Shown here in pieces: positions 1 to 7,869 of a DNA stretch of 64,000 bases. The first letter of the stretch is position 1. Every line of letters begins with the position of its first letter. The notes below the pieces were generated by a model. That model ran no database searches. It was not told where the DNA came from and saw nothing but the letters and a program-made list of their open reading frames with translations. The stretch is taken from positions 2,232,001 to 2,296,000 of the forward strand of contig OZ244776.1 of NCBI GenBank assembly GCA_965219515.1. Reading direction: 5' to 3'. The translations under genes and the position numbers were made by a program. Origin of the DNA: Ilyomonas sp965219515. Lineage in GTDB: Bacteria > Bacteroidota > Bacteroidia > Chitinophagales > Chitinophagaceae.

Positions 1-401
1 TCATATTTGATAAAAACAACCAACGTTGGCTTTACAATCTGTATAAACTTTTTAGCGTTACGGCTACTATCCATGGGAAGGTAGCAAACAGCATCTGCGC
101 CGGCATAATTTTTCCTGATTTCATATCCCGAAGGAGAAAAAAAACTAACCAACAATTTATGCTGCGGGTACTTTTTTTTCAGTTGTTCCATCACCGGTTT
201 TCCCTGCTCAAATTCGCCAAGCGAAGCGCAATGAAACCAAATTACAGATGTTGTATTGCCATCGAATTTTTCCTGCAAAAAAGAAAATACATATTTTCTT
301 CCGTTTACCCACAAAGCTGCTTTTCGGTTGCCAAAATAAGCAAGCATTTTTGCGCTGAGCGGATATAGAAAACAAAACAACAGGTAGCTGGCTTTTATCA
401 T
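1..401 (-). CDS. waaA: 3-deoxy-D-manno-octulosonic acid (Kdo) transferase, N-terminal part, cut by window edge
   Basis: Reading the minus strand from an ATG at 401 gives an uninterrupted frame to the window edge (about 133 residues) with features of Bacteroidota WaaA/KdtA: a hydrophobic N-terminus, then FHCASLGEFEQGKPV, a KYPQHKLLVSFFSPSGYE block and VFIKYE at the edge. WaaA is an inner-membrane GT-B glycosyltransferase that adds Kdo to lipid IVA during lipopolysaccharide core synthesis. An in-frame TGA two codons upstream of the ATG fixes the start. The C-terminal GT-B half lies outside the window. Identification rests on the N-terminal Glycos_transf_N-like motifs and I consider it good. Confidence 0.82.
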   Translation of the reverse strand, partial: MIKASYLLFCFLYPLSAKMLAYFGNRKAALWVNGRKYVFSFLQEKFDGNTTSVIWFHCASLGEFEQGKPVMEQLKKKYPQHKLLVSFFSPSGYEIRKNYAGADAVCYLPMDSSRNAKKFIQIVKPTLVVFIKY

Positions 402-586
402 GAATCATCAATTTCTGCCAAGCCATTTCGGCAACAAACATTGCTGCAAAGAAACATTAAAATGAAAGTTGAAAACGACATGCGAGAAAAACGGCAGGTA
501 TATTTTTCAATAATATTGACGCTGCTTTACAACATAACAAACATTGAGCAGCATACGGCTTATCTTGCAACTGATAATGATTGACA

Positions 587-1081
587 ATGGTTATTAAAAC
601 ACAACTTTCTGAAAGCGAATTTATAAACGTAAGTCTTGCCTTGATGTATAGAAAATCTGCTACTAAAACAATTGCAATGGTTGCCTTTATTTTTTTGCTG
701 ATTGCCATTGGCGGTTTTGTTGCATCGCCCGGGCAGGCAAACAAGCTTTCCCTCATCGTTCCGCTTGCTATGTTAACCGCCTTACCATTGTCGGTGTATT
801 TTGGTTCCAAAAAAGCGTATCAAACCAATATGCAACTGCGCGAAACGGTGCTTTTCGAGATAGACAAAGACAAGCTGCTGGTGTCAGGAGAAACTTACTC
901 GATAGCCTATCAATGGAATATGATTTATAAAGTAACGCAATTAAAAAACTGGATATTTATCTGGCAGGACAAACAAAGAATTTTGCCCATAGCGGCAAAA
1001 GATGTATGGGGCGGGCAGATAGCGGAACTGAAAGACATTCTTGACAGCCATGGCGTGCCAAATAACCTGAAATATTTGTAA
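587..1081 (+). CDS. YcxB-like membrane protein
   Basis: About 164 residues with two adjacent hydrophobic segments (roughly residues 28-48 and 57-74), followed by a soluble C-terminal domain with WNMIYKVTQLKNWIFIWQDK and a closing ILPIAAKDVW segment. This is the layout of YcxB-like proteins: two transmembrane helices followed by a small beta-rich domain of unknown function. The frame opens at a TTG (581), but an ATG two codons later (587) is the more likely start. It stands alone between divergent waaA and the sirtuin gene. No catalytic motif is visible; function is unknown. Confidence 0.6.
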   Translation: MVIKTQLSESEFINVSLALMYRKSATKTIAMVAFIFLLIAIGGFVASPGQANKLSLIVPLAMLTALPLSVYFGSKKAYQTNMQLRETVLFEIDKDKLLVSGETYSIAYQWNMIYKVTQLKNWIFIWQDKQRILPIAAKDVWGGQIAELKDILDSHGVPNNLKYL

Positions 1082-1222
1082 TGACTGGTTTTGCTCTTTC
1101 AAGATACTTTTTACATTATTATAAAGCGTTGTAAAATCTTTATTTATTTCCTGTTGATTCATTACCTGTAATAAAAGTAACATTTTGGTTTCCATCTTAT
1201 CTTCGTCTTCCAACTATCAATT

Positions 1223-1912
1223 ATGAAAAAACACATCGTTGTTCTCACCGGCGCGGGCATCAGTGCAGAAAGCGGATTGAAAACATTCCGCGATACCGAT
1301 GGCTTGTGGGAGGGTTTTAATGTGGAAGATGTGGCCACGCCGCGCGCATGGAAACGAGACCCGGCATTGGTGCTTGACTTTTACAACAAGCGCCGGGCAG
1401 ATGTGGCGAAAGCCAAGCCCAATGCGGCTCACACCGGTTTGGCAGCATTAGAAACAGATTTTAATGTTACCATCATCACCCAAAATATAGACGACCTGCA
1501 CGAACGTGGCGGCAGCAGTAATGTATTGCATCTTCACGGCGAAATATTTAAGATGCGCAGTGAAAAGAACGAGAGTCTGATTTATGAAATCAGGGAAGAT
1601 ATTTTGCATGGGCAACTGGCGAATGATGAGGCGCAACTGCGCCCGCACATTGTTTGGTTTGAAGAAGAAGTTCCCATGATACAAAAAGCGGCAGAAATAG
1701 CTGAAAAAGCAGATATTTTTGTTGTAATCGGAACATCTTTGCTAGTATATCCGGCGGCAGGATTAATAAACTTTGCTCCGCATTTTGCACCAAAGTTTAT
1801 CATTGATAAAATCATTCCCGAAGTATCGCATATTCCCAATCTTACGGTTATACAAAAACCTGCAACGGAAGGTGTAAAGGAATTGCAGCGGTTGCTGGAA
1901 AAGATGATGTGA
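1223..1912 (+). CDS. Sir2-family NAD-dependent protein deacylase
   Basis: 229 residues, the usual length of a minimal bacterial sirtuin. The NAD-binding motif GAGISAESGLKTFR lies near the start, TQNIDDLH and HLHGE (catalytic His) in the middle, and GTSLLVYPA near the C-terminus. A FYNKRR stretch supplies the Tyr and Arg found in class III (SIRT5/CobB-like) enzymes, which favour succinyl- or malonyl-lysine. The protein contains no cysteine at all, so the usual four-Cys zinc site is missing. It is probably cytosolic and removes acyl groups from lysines at the cost of NAD. A TATCTTCG element about 20 bases upstream may be its -7 box. Confidence 0.88.
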   Translation: MKKHIVVLTGAGISAESGLKTFRDTDGLWEGFNVEDVATPRAWKRDPALVLDFYNKRRADVAKAKPNAAHTGLAALETDFNVTIITQNIDDLHERGGSSNVLHLHGEIFKMRSEKNESLIYEIREDILHGQLANDEAQLRPHIVWFEEEVPMIQKAAEIAEKADIFVVIGTSLLVYPAAGLINFAPHFAPKFIIDKIIPEVSHIPNLTVIQKPATEGVKELQRLLEKMM

Positions 1913-1940
1913 GTAATATGTAGTAAGTAGTATGTATTGG

Positions 1941-2008
1941 GTATTAAGTAGTAAGAAAAACACAAGGTGAAAAATGAAAAAATTTGTATTTGTCTTACTA
2001 CTTAATAC
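1941..2008. repeat. 15-bp perfect inverted repeat in an intergenic low-complexity tract
   Basis: The sequence gtattaagtagtaag at 1941-1955 is repeated exactly in inverted form at 1994-2008, separated by 38 bases. The flanks (1915-1940 and 2009-2037) are made of related TAGTA/TACTA words, giving a longer imperfect palindrome of about 120 bases between the convergent sirtuin and dehydrogenase genes. It has no T tract of the usual terminator kind. It could act as a bidirectional terminator or be a REP-like mobile palindrome; I cannot tell which. Confidence 0.6.
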
Positions 2009-2048
2009 ATACTGACTAATACTTACTGCCTATTACCTGTTGCACACG

Positions 2049-3344
2049 TCAAAACTCACTGAAAACAATGTCGTGCTCTGCGAGTTGTTTTAATATCGGG
2101 TTATAAAGCGAAGGCAAAATGGGAATGTGAAGACCGGTTTCATTTATTTTATTGTTCAATAACAATTGCGCAGCAATGCCAAGGGGCAATCCAACGGTTT
2201 TTGCCATTGCCGTTTTTTTACCGTTTTCACCTTTTATCATTACATAACTGTTTTGCTTTTTCGCCTCATTGTTTATTGTATATTCAATTTCGTGCAGCAT
2301 TACAATCATGTCTTTGTCATCGGGCTGTAACGAAAGTTTTTGCTCTAAAATAAATTGAAGAATATCAGCCGCACTACAAGTTCCTTTGCTTATCAGGGTA
2401 TCATCGTGTAACCCTAAAAATAAAAACTGATTAAACGCCGTTTTATTTTCATTCAGTCTGCTTATATCAAAGCCATGCTTTGCAATATGCTCTTTAAAAA
2501 AACCCGCTATGGACAATCCATTCGTGTCGTACCAGATTGTTTCATCGGTCAGTTTCAGGTTGATGATGTATTGCCAGCCCAAACAGAAATCAGGATGCCG
2601 CAACGTAGTGCGGATAAATGTATGTGCTTCTTCCAGACCATACAATGTTTCATAGCTGGGTGAATCCCGGTTCGGATACCAGGCATATTGCCCGAGATCG
2701 GGAATTTTAACCATCTGATTGTTGATAAACATGTCTTCATAAGCAACTGTTTCACGCTTTCCGTTTTTTTTATAAACAGCGCCAGCTTTTCCCGCCATTA
2801 CAATGTTGCGCGGATTCCAGCTTACTTTGTAATGCCAGGGATTGGTATCGCTTTCGGGCGCAACCAGTCCGCCGCAATGAGACATAAAAGAGGTAACAGA
2901 ACCGCCTTCGTTTTGAATGCGATGAATGATTTGCATGGCGCTCATGTGATCAATGCCGGGATCGAGACCCGTTTCGCAGAGAAACAACAAGCCTTTTTCT
3001 TTGATGTCATTTTCCAAAAGCTTGATGTGCGCATCAATGTAAGAAGCGGTAAGAAGATGCTTGCCGTATTGCACGCAATCTTTGGCTACAAGAATGTGAA
3101 AAGAAGGTGGCAGCAAAGAGATAACAACATCCGATTTTTTTATAAGAGAAGCACGTTGTTCATCATCATACACATTAATTTCAACCGGTGTTACAAAAGC
3201 ATGATCGCCCGTTTTTTCACTTGCCGACGCAAGGTGCGCATCGGCAACAAACACCTGCCAGTTATACTGCCGCGAAATGATTTTCAAATAATCTATCAAA
3301 ACAGAAGACGACTTGCCGGCACCAAAAAGCACGATACATTTCAT
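2049..3344 (-). CDS. Saccharopine dehydrogenase-like oxidoreductase (LYS9 type)
   Basis: 431 residues with an N-terminal Rossmann fold (MKCIVLFGAGKSSSVLIDYL, then VVISLLPPSFH) and a saccharopine dehydrogenase C-terminal domain containing ETGLDPGIDHMSAM and a CGGLVAPESDTNPWHYKVSWNP-like block typical of the LYS9 family. In lysine metabolism these enzymes interconvert saccharopine with glutamate and aminoadipate semialdehyde. Bacteroidota carry this family and it is often assigned to lysine degradation. No lysine-ketoglutarate reductase gene is next to it, so the substrate is not proven. It is convergent with the sirtuin gene. Confidence 0.82.
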   Translation of the reverse strand: MKCIVLFGAGKSSSVLIDYLKIISRQYNWQVFVADAHLASASEKTGDHAFVTPVEINVYDDEQRASLIKKSDVVISLLPPSFHILVAKDCVQYGKHLLTASYIDAHIKLLENDIKEKGLLFLCETGLDPGIDHMSAMQIIHRIQNEGGSVTSFMSHCGGLVAPESDTNPWHYKVSWNPRNIVMAGKAGAVYKKNGKRETVAYEDMFINNQMVKIPDLGQYAWYPNRDSPSYETLYGLEEAHTFIRTTLRHPDFCLGWQYIINLKLTDETIWYDTNGLSIAGFFKEHIAKHGFDISRLNENKTAFNQFLFLGLHDDTLISKGTCSAADILQFILEQKLSLQPDDKDMIVMLHEIEYTINNEAKKQNSYVMIKGENGKKTAMAKTVGLPLGIAAQLLLNNKINETGLHIPILPSLYNPILKQLAEHDIVFSEF

Positions 3345-3395
3345 ACGGCTAAATTAATCTTGTTAAGGCAATGCCGGCAACACCCTTTTAACCGT

Positions 3396-3479
3396 TTATT
3401 GAGTTGTAATGTTCTGAAATAATATTTTTTTGATTGCGCGGCTTAACATTGCGGTAGCTCCTGTTACTATAATTTTCAT
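3396..3479 (-). pseudogene. Possible N-terminal remnant of an SDR/NAD-dependent epimerase
   Basis: A 27-codon minus-strand frame starts MKIIVTGATAMLSRAI, which strongly resembles the first strand, glycine-rich loop and helix of extended short-chain dehydrogenases or epimerases (TGATGxxGxxI), although the second and third glycines are replaced. It then stops. A full enzyme would be around 280-330 residues and no continuation is visible in other frames of this gap. It is probably a truncated relic; chance resemblance is possible because it is so short. Confidence 0.3.
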
Positions 3480-3616
3480 ATTTTTATTTTTTACTGATAC
3501 AAAGTTTGGCTTCAACAAAAAAGAGTTGCAGGCAAACCGGGCTTATATGTTAGCTGGAAGTCATTTAGAACAATTGTCTTACTATTACCGCTAACATACT
3601 TTTTATTTCAAACTAT

Positions 3617-4561
3617 ATGTTCATGAAATATGTCATTTTCATTTTACTGTTTACTTCTTTTTTTTCAGCCTGCAACCGCCTTCTGACGCAAAGACCCGGC
3701 AGACCTGGAAAAACCGGCACTACAAAAGTTCCGAACAAAAACGCAAAACCCGAACCAACCGGCGAAGAAACCTCTCTGGTAAAACAGGCTGGCATCAGGC
3801 GGTATTATCTGACAGTAGATGGCGATACCAGAACTTTTTTGGTTCAATTACCTAAAGGTTATGATGCTTCCAAAACCTATCCCGTTGTTTTCTTTTTTCA
3901 TTCCATACGCGGACGCGATACAAGCTGGGTCAAAAATCGCGGTGCCAATGATTATGTTGATAAATATCAGTACATAGCCATTTACGGGCAGGGTGCTAAC
4001 GGCGGCTATTGGAACGTGGGCGGCAACTATCCGCTGAAGCCGGTGAACGAGCCGCATTTTGTGGAAGCCATGTACAAATGGCTGCAATCAAATACAAAGG
4101 TTGATGCAAAAAAAGTATTTGCCGTTGGCACTTCCAATGGCGCAATTCTCATTCATTACCTGGCTGTTCAAACGAATATTTTTACGGCTGTCGCTTCCAT
4201 TTCTGGTTCGTTATATACCAACGAAATGAAAAGCAGCGCAAAACCTGTAGCCATGCTGCAGATACACGGCGAGGCAGACAAAACGGTTCCCTACAACGGC
4301 GGTTACAATCAATGGGGTTATACTTTTTTAAGCGCCGAAAATACCGCGAAAGAATGGGCAAAAGTAAACGGATGCGATGCCCGGCCAACCGTATCTAAGT
4401 TATTGAACAATAAAGTTGTTTCTTATAACTATAATAACTGCAAAAGCGGCAAGCCCGTTGTTTTATACAGTCTTCCCAATGTGCCGCATAAAGTGATACA
4501 AAGCTTTGATGCCGATTGGTTGTTCAATCAGATCTTCAGTTTTTTTGCAAAAAATTCCTGA
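3617..4561 (+). CDS. Lipoprotein esterase of the PHB depolymerase/feruloyl esterase (LpqC-like) family
   Basis: 314 residues. A short hydrophobic leader ends in a lipobox (FFSAC), so the protein is predicted to be lipid-anchored after export. A Pro/Lys-rich linker follows, then an alpha/beta hydrolase domain: PVVFFFHS oxyanion region, nucleophile serine in GTSNG, catalytic aspartate in GEADKTVPY and histidine in NVPHKV. This is the arrangement of LpqC/PHB-depolymerase-type esterases, including feruloyl and acetyl-xylan esterases. The likely role is ester cleavage on polysaccharide decorations at the cell surface; the exact substrate cannot be read. An alternative start lies two codons in (3623). 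Confidence 0.8.
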   Translation: MFMKYVIFILLFTSFFSACNRLLTQRPGRPGKTGTTKVPNKNAKPEPTGEETSLVKQAGIRRYYLTVDGDTRTFLVQLPKGYDASKTYPVVFFFHSIRGRDTSWVKNRGANDYVDKYQYIAIYGQGANGGYWNVGGNYPLKPVNEPHFVEAMYKWLQSNTKVDAKKVFAVGTSNGAILIHYLAVQTNIFTAVASISGSLYTNEMKSSAKPVAMLQIHGEADKTVPYNGGYNQWGYTFLSAENTAKEWAKVNGCDARPTVSKLLNNKVVSYNYNNCKSGKPVVLYSLPNVPHKVIQSFDADWLFNQIFSFFAKNS

Positions 4562-4582
4562 TTGCATTTTATGGTTTTAATA

Positions 4583-4618
4583 AAAAACAGCAATAAGCCA
4601 GTTGCTCATTGCTGTTTT
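4583..4618. terminator. Bidirectional intrinsic terminator between esterase and OmpA genes
   Basis: The 12-base arms aaaaacagcaat and attgctgttttt form a hairpin with an A-run on one side and a T-run on the other. It therefore reads as a terminator from both strands and lies exactly between two convergent genes. Confidence 0.72.
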
Positions 4619-4642
4619 TGCTGAATTAAATTTTGAATAGAA

Positions 4643-5521
4643 TTATCCGTTTGTACCGGTAGAATCTTTTGCCGGTGCTTTATCAATCAATTCCATAAAC
4701 TGGTCAAGTTTTGGCGTAATGATAATCTGCGTGCGTCTGTTTTTGATTCTTCCTGCCTCCGTATCGTTGCCTGCTATCGGGTTATATTCGCCTCTGCCGC
4801 CGGCGGTAAGACGTTTGGGATTTACACCATAATTGTTTTGCAATGCCTGCACTACCGAAGACGCTCTGAGTGCGCTCAGATCCCAGTTGTTACGGATGTT
4901 TTGTTTTGAAATGGGTACATCATCGGTATTACCTTCTATCAGCACTTCAAAATCTTTATAATCTGTAATAATTTTGGCGATCTTAGATAAGGTAGTGCCT
5001 GCTTTATCCGATATTTCATAACTGCCCGATTTGTAAAGCATGTTATCGGAAAGCGAGATATAAACCACGCCTTTCAAAACCTGTACATCCACATCGTTCA
5101 TCTCTTCCCTGCTTAAAGAACGCGTGAGATTGTTGGTTAAAATCATATTTAAAGAATCGCTTTTGTTTTTAGACGCAACAAGCTGCTGAATGTATTGATT
5201 TGAAGAATTAATTTCATCTACCAGCTTTGAGATATTGACATTGCCCTGGCTGGCTGAGGTAAGACTTTTATCTAAGGCTGATTGCAGCGCTGCCACATGA
5301 TTGCGCTCTGCCTGCAACTGATCCTGAAGACTTGCAATTTTTACATTGGCGGCGCCAAGGCTGGTCTGGCAATCATCGTTGGCTTTGGCAAGCGCATTGG
5401 CTTTGCCCTGCAGCGTACTGTAATCTGATTGCAGGGAAGCAAATTTTTTGTTGCTTACACAAGCCGGCGCCGATAGAAGTAAAACAACGGCGGCAAGCAT
5501 ACAAAGACTGGTTTTCAACAT
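4643..5521 (-). CDS. OmpA-family peptidoglycan-associated lipoprotein
   Basis: 292 residues. The signal peptide ends in a lipobox (SAPAC, Cys21). A coiled-coil-like central region (about residues 25-120, repeated LQ/AL heptads) leads into an OmpA/MotB C-terminal domain with EGNTDDVPI, NWDLSALRA, RLTAGGRGEYNP and NRRTQIII, the peptidoglycan-binding signature. It is predicted to be outer-membrane anchored and to bind the cell wall. Its layout (lipoprotein, coiled coil, OmpA domain) is common in Bacteroidota. It sits downstream of dnaB on the same strand with a gap near 200 bases and is probably transcribed separately. Confidence 0.87.
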   Translation of the reverse strand: MLKTSLCMLAAVVLLLSAPACVSNKKFASLQSDYSTLQGKANALAKANDDCQTSLGAANVKIASLQDQLQAERNHVAALQSALDKSLTSASQGNVNISKLVDEINSSNQYIQQLVASKNKSDSLNMILTNNLTRSLSREEMNDVDVQVLKGVVYISLSDNMLYKSGSYEISDKAGTTLSKIAKIITDYKDFEVLIEGNTDDVPISKQNIRNNWDLSALRASSVVQALQNNYGVNPKRLTAGGRGEYNPIAGNDTEAGRIKNRRTQIIITPKLDQFMELIDKAPAKDSTGTNG

Positions 5522-5715
5522 TTTATTTTTTTTTGATTTTGTTTAAAAAAGCGGTACAACAATACAAAAATTATAACCAAGTTTAACCTGAGAATATAAT
5601 TTGCGGATTTGCAGGTTTGTCAGCTCAATCGTTTTAACGTAGGAATGAATCGCTATGACGATTGTTTTAATGTTTATTTAATCGCAAGAGTTGGTTTGAG
5701 GAAAGAAAAATGTCA

Positions 5716-7299
5716 TCAAAACACTTCCTTACTGTCAAAGCCATCATCAAACTCGCCGTCGTTCATGCGGCTGCCTTTTTGTATAAATAATCTGCCGCCA
5801 TCGCCGCTGTCGTTTGCGCCTGACGGCGAAGGCGGAAGCGGCTTCCAGTTGCCGCCACCCGAAGGAAAACCGCCGCCGAATCTGTCATCACTTTCCCATT
5901 CTTCAAATTTTTGTATATGAAGCAAAGCGCGCAGTTTAATGGTTTCCAGAGAACCGTTTCGATGCTTTGCAATGCGGATATGCGTTTCGCCGCGCGTGCT
6001 TTCGCCCATTTCGTTTGACATTTGTTCATAATACTCCGGGCGATAAATAAACATAACCATATCGGCATCCTGCTCTATCGCTCCCGATTCGCGCAAATCG
6101 CTTAATTGCGGCATCTTGCTTTCTTTACGCGTTTCTACGGCGCGGCTCAACTGGCTTAATGCAATGATGGGCACATTTAATTCTTTCGCCAGCGCTTTCA
6201 GATTTCGCGAAATGGTGCTTATTTCCTGCTCGCGATTGCCTCCTTTATCGTTGCTGCCGCTCATCAGTTGCAAATAATCTATAATAATTAGTCCGACTTT
6301 GTGTTTGTTCACCAGCCGTCTTGCCTTAGCACGAAATTCAAATATGTTCAGAGCTGCGGTATCGTCAATAAAAATAGGCGCCTGTTCCAATCGCTTGATA
6401 CCTTTTGTGTGCAACTGCTGGTATTCGTAATCTTCCATTTTACCGCGCGAAATTTTTTCCAGCGGAATTTCACTTTCGGCAGATAAAATACGCTGTACCA
6501 ACTGGCCGGCGCTCATTTCTAAAGAAAACAATGCAACCGGCGTAGGTCGTATATTGTTTAATGCCGCCGTTCTGGCAAGGTTCAGGGCGAAGGCCGTTTT
6601 ACCCACAGCAGGCCGGGCAGCGAGAATAATTAAATCTGTTTTCTGCCATCCGAATGTAACGCGATCCATGGAAGGAAAGCCGCTGGGAATGCCCGAAATA
6701 TCTTCTTTTCTTGTGCGCAGTTCATCTATGCGGTTGATGGCTTCGGCAAGCGCGCTGCTCATTTCGCGGTAGTCGGTTTTTAAAAAGTTGTTTGTAATTT
6801 GAAAAATCTTTTCTTCGGCTTCATCCATTAAATCAAACACATCGGTGCTGTCTTCATACGCATCGCCGATAATTTCGCCGCTGATGCGGATTAGTTCTCT
6901 TTGTATAAACTTCTGCAATACAATGCGGGCGTGGGTTTCAATGTTGGCGCTCGACACCACGGAATTGGTGAGTTTGGTAATATAATACGGTCCACCAACC
7001 ATGTCAAGCTCTTCCCTGAACTTCAGCTCTTCTACCACGGTTAATAAATCTATCGGCATAGATTTATCTGCCAACGCTTTAAAGGCATTATAAATCCGCT
7101 GGTGTGCATCTACATAAAAACATTCAGGTTTCAGAATTTCGATAACGGTATCAAATGCCGTTTTCTCCAGCATAATGGCGCCTAATACGGCTTCTTCTAA
7201 TTCTTTTGCCTGCGGCGGCACTTTGCCATACATCATCGTACTCACGTCAACTGATGTTTTTCTCCGGCTCTTTCGGTCTTTGTTAATGTTGAAATCCAC
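5716..7299 (-). CDS. dnaB: Replicative DNA helicase DnaB
   Basis: 527 residues with the DnaB N-terminal domain (PPQAKELEEAVLGAIML, DAHQRIYNAFKAL) and a RecA-like C-terminal domain: Walker A ARPAVGKTAFALN, Walker B LIIIDYLQLM, SQLSRAVE and the DLRESGAIEQDAD motif. It is the hexameric 5'-3' helicase that drives the replication fork. The frame starts with GTG at 7299; a pair of ATGs 21 codons later (MMYGKVPPQA) is an alternative start. The C-terminus ends in a Gly/Pro/Asp-rich acidic tail after the conserved core. No intein is present. Confidence 0.95.
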   Translation of the reverse strand: MDFNINKDRKSRRKTSVDVSTMMYGKVPPQAKELEEAVLGAIMLEKTAFDTVIEILKPECFYVDAHQRIYNAFKALADKSMPIDLLTVVEELKFREELDMVGGPYYITKLTNSVVSSANIETHARIVLQKFIQRELIRISGEIIGDAYEDSTDVFDLMDEAEEKIFQITNNFLKTDYREMSSALAEAINRIDELRTRKEDISGIPSGFPSMDRVTFGWQKTDLIILAARPAVGKTAFALNLARTAALNNIRPTPVALFSLEMSAGQLVQRILSAESEIPLEKISRGKMEDYEYQQLHTKGIKRLEQAPIFIDDTAALNIFEFRAKARRLVNKHKVGLIIIDYLQLMSGSNDKGGNREQEISTISRNLKALAKELNVPIIALSQLSRAVETRKESKMPQLSDLRESGAIEQDADMVMFIYRPEYYEQMSNEMGESTRGETHIRIAKHRNGSLETIKLRALLHIQKFEEWESDDRFGGGFPSGGGNWKPLPPSPSGANDSGDGGRLFIQKGSRMNDGEFDDGFDSKEVF

Positions 7300-7869
7300 G
7301 TTGCTTTTTTTAATTGGTGTTTTAATGCTTTCTGCTTCTGCGGCACAATAAAAGTAAATGAAATACTACATTATTTAGTAAAAACCTGAAACAGAGAGAG
7401 CGAATGTGAGAAAAGAAAAGACAGCATGTAACATTTGAAGAATGCTTTTTTATCACCAAAACAAAAAGGCGCAGGAACACAGGAAAAGAAAGTTATACAC
7501 AAAAAAGAAAGCAATGTTCACACAACAAGTTTTCTCTTTTGAAAAGGAGTATTTCATTTTGGTTTTATTCGCAATTATTGTAAAAAAATTTGAAAAGAAG
7601 TAAAAAAGATTTGTCTTATATTTTAAAGTCATTACTTGCTGATTTACCTTTTTACTTTAAAAATTAAATTTTTCACGCATCAATTTAAATCATTTTTCTA
7701 AACCGTAATTATAATTTGTTAGAGAAATAACAGAACTTATCTTATAATATGGCATAAAGTTTTATTTACTTACGCCATCTTTTTGCATGTTGTAAATTGC
7801 ATTGCCTGTTAACCAGATTGGAGTGCATCAGACAAATACAAGGCAGCAAAAAATAAAGTCAATCAGAAT
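7300..7869. other. AT-rich intergenic region between divergent dnaB and the thiol operon
   Basis: About 570 bases with no convincing gene. The half nearest dnaB is A-rich; the half nearest the operon is very AT-rich with several TATAAT-like words (e.g. 7743-7748) and TTTTTGC at 7781-7787. It must carry promoters for both dnaB (minus) and the operon beginning at 7870 (plus), but I cannot choose a single convincing TAnnTTTG box. Confidence 0.5.

Noticed and set aside
2688..3422. 244-codon plus-strand open frame
   Set aside because: It lies entirely antisense to the saccharopine dehydrogenase gene, has no recognisable domain and a composition typical of a reverse-strand shadow.
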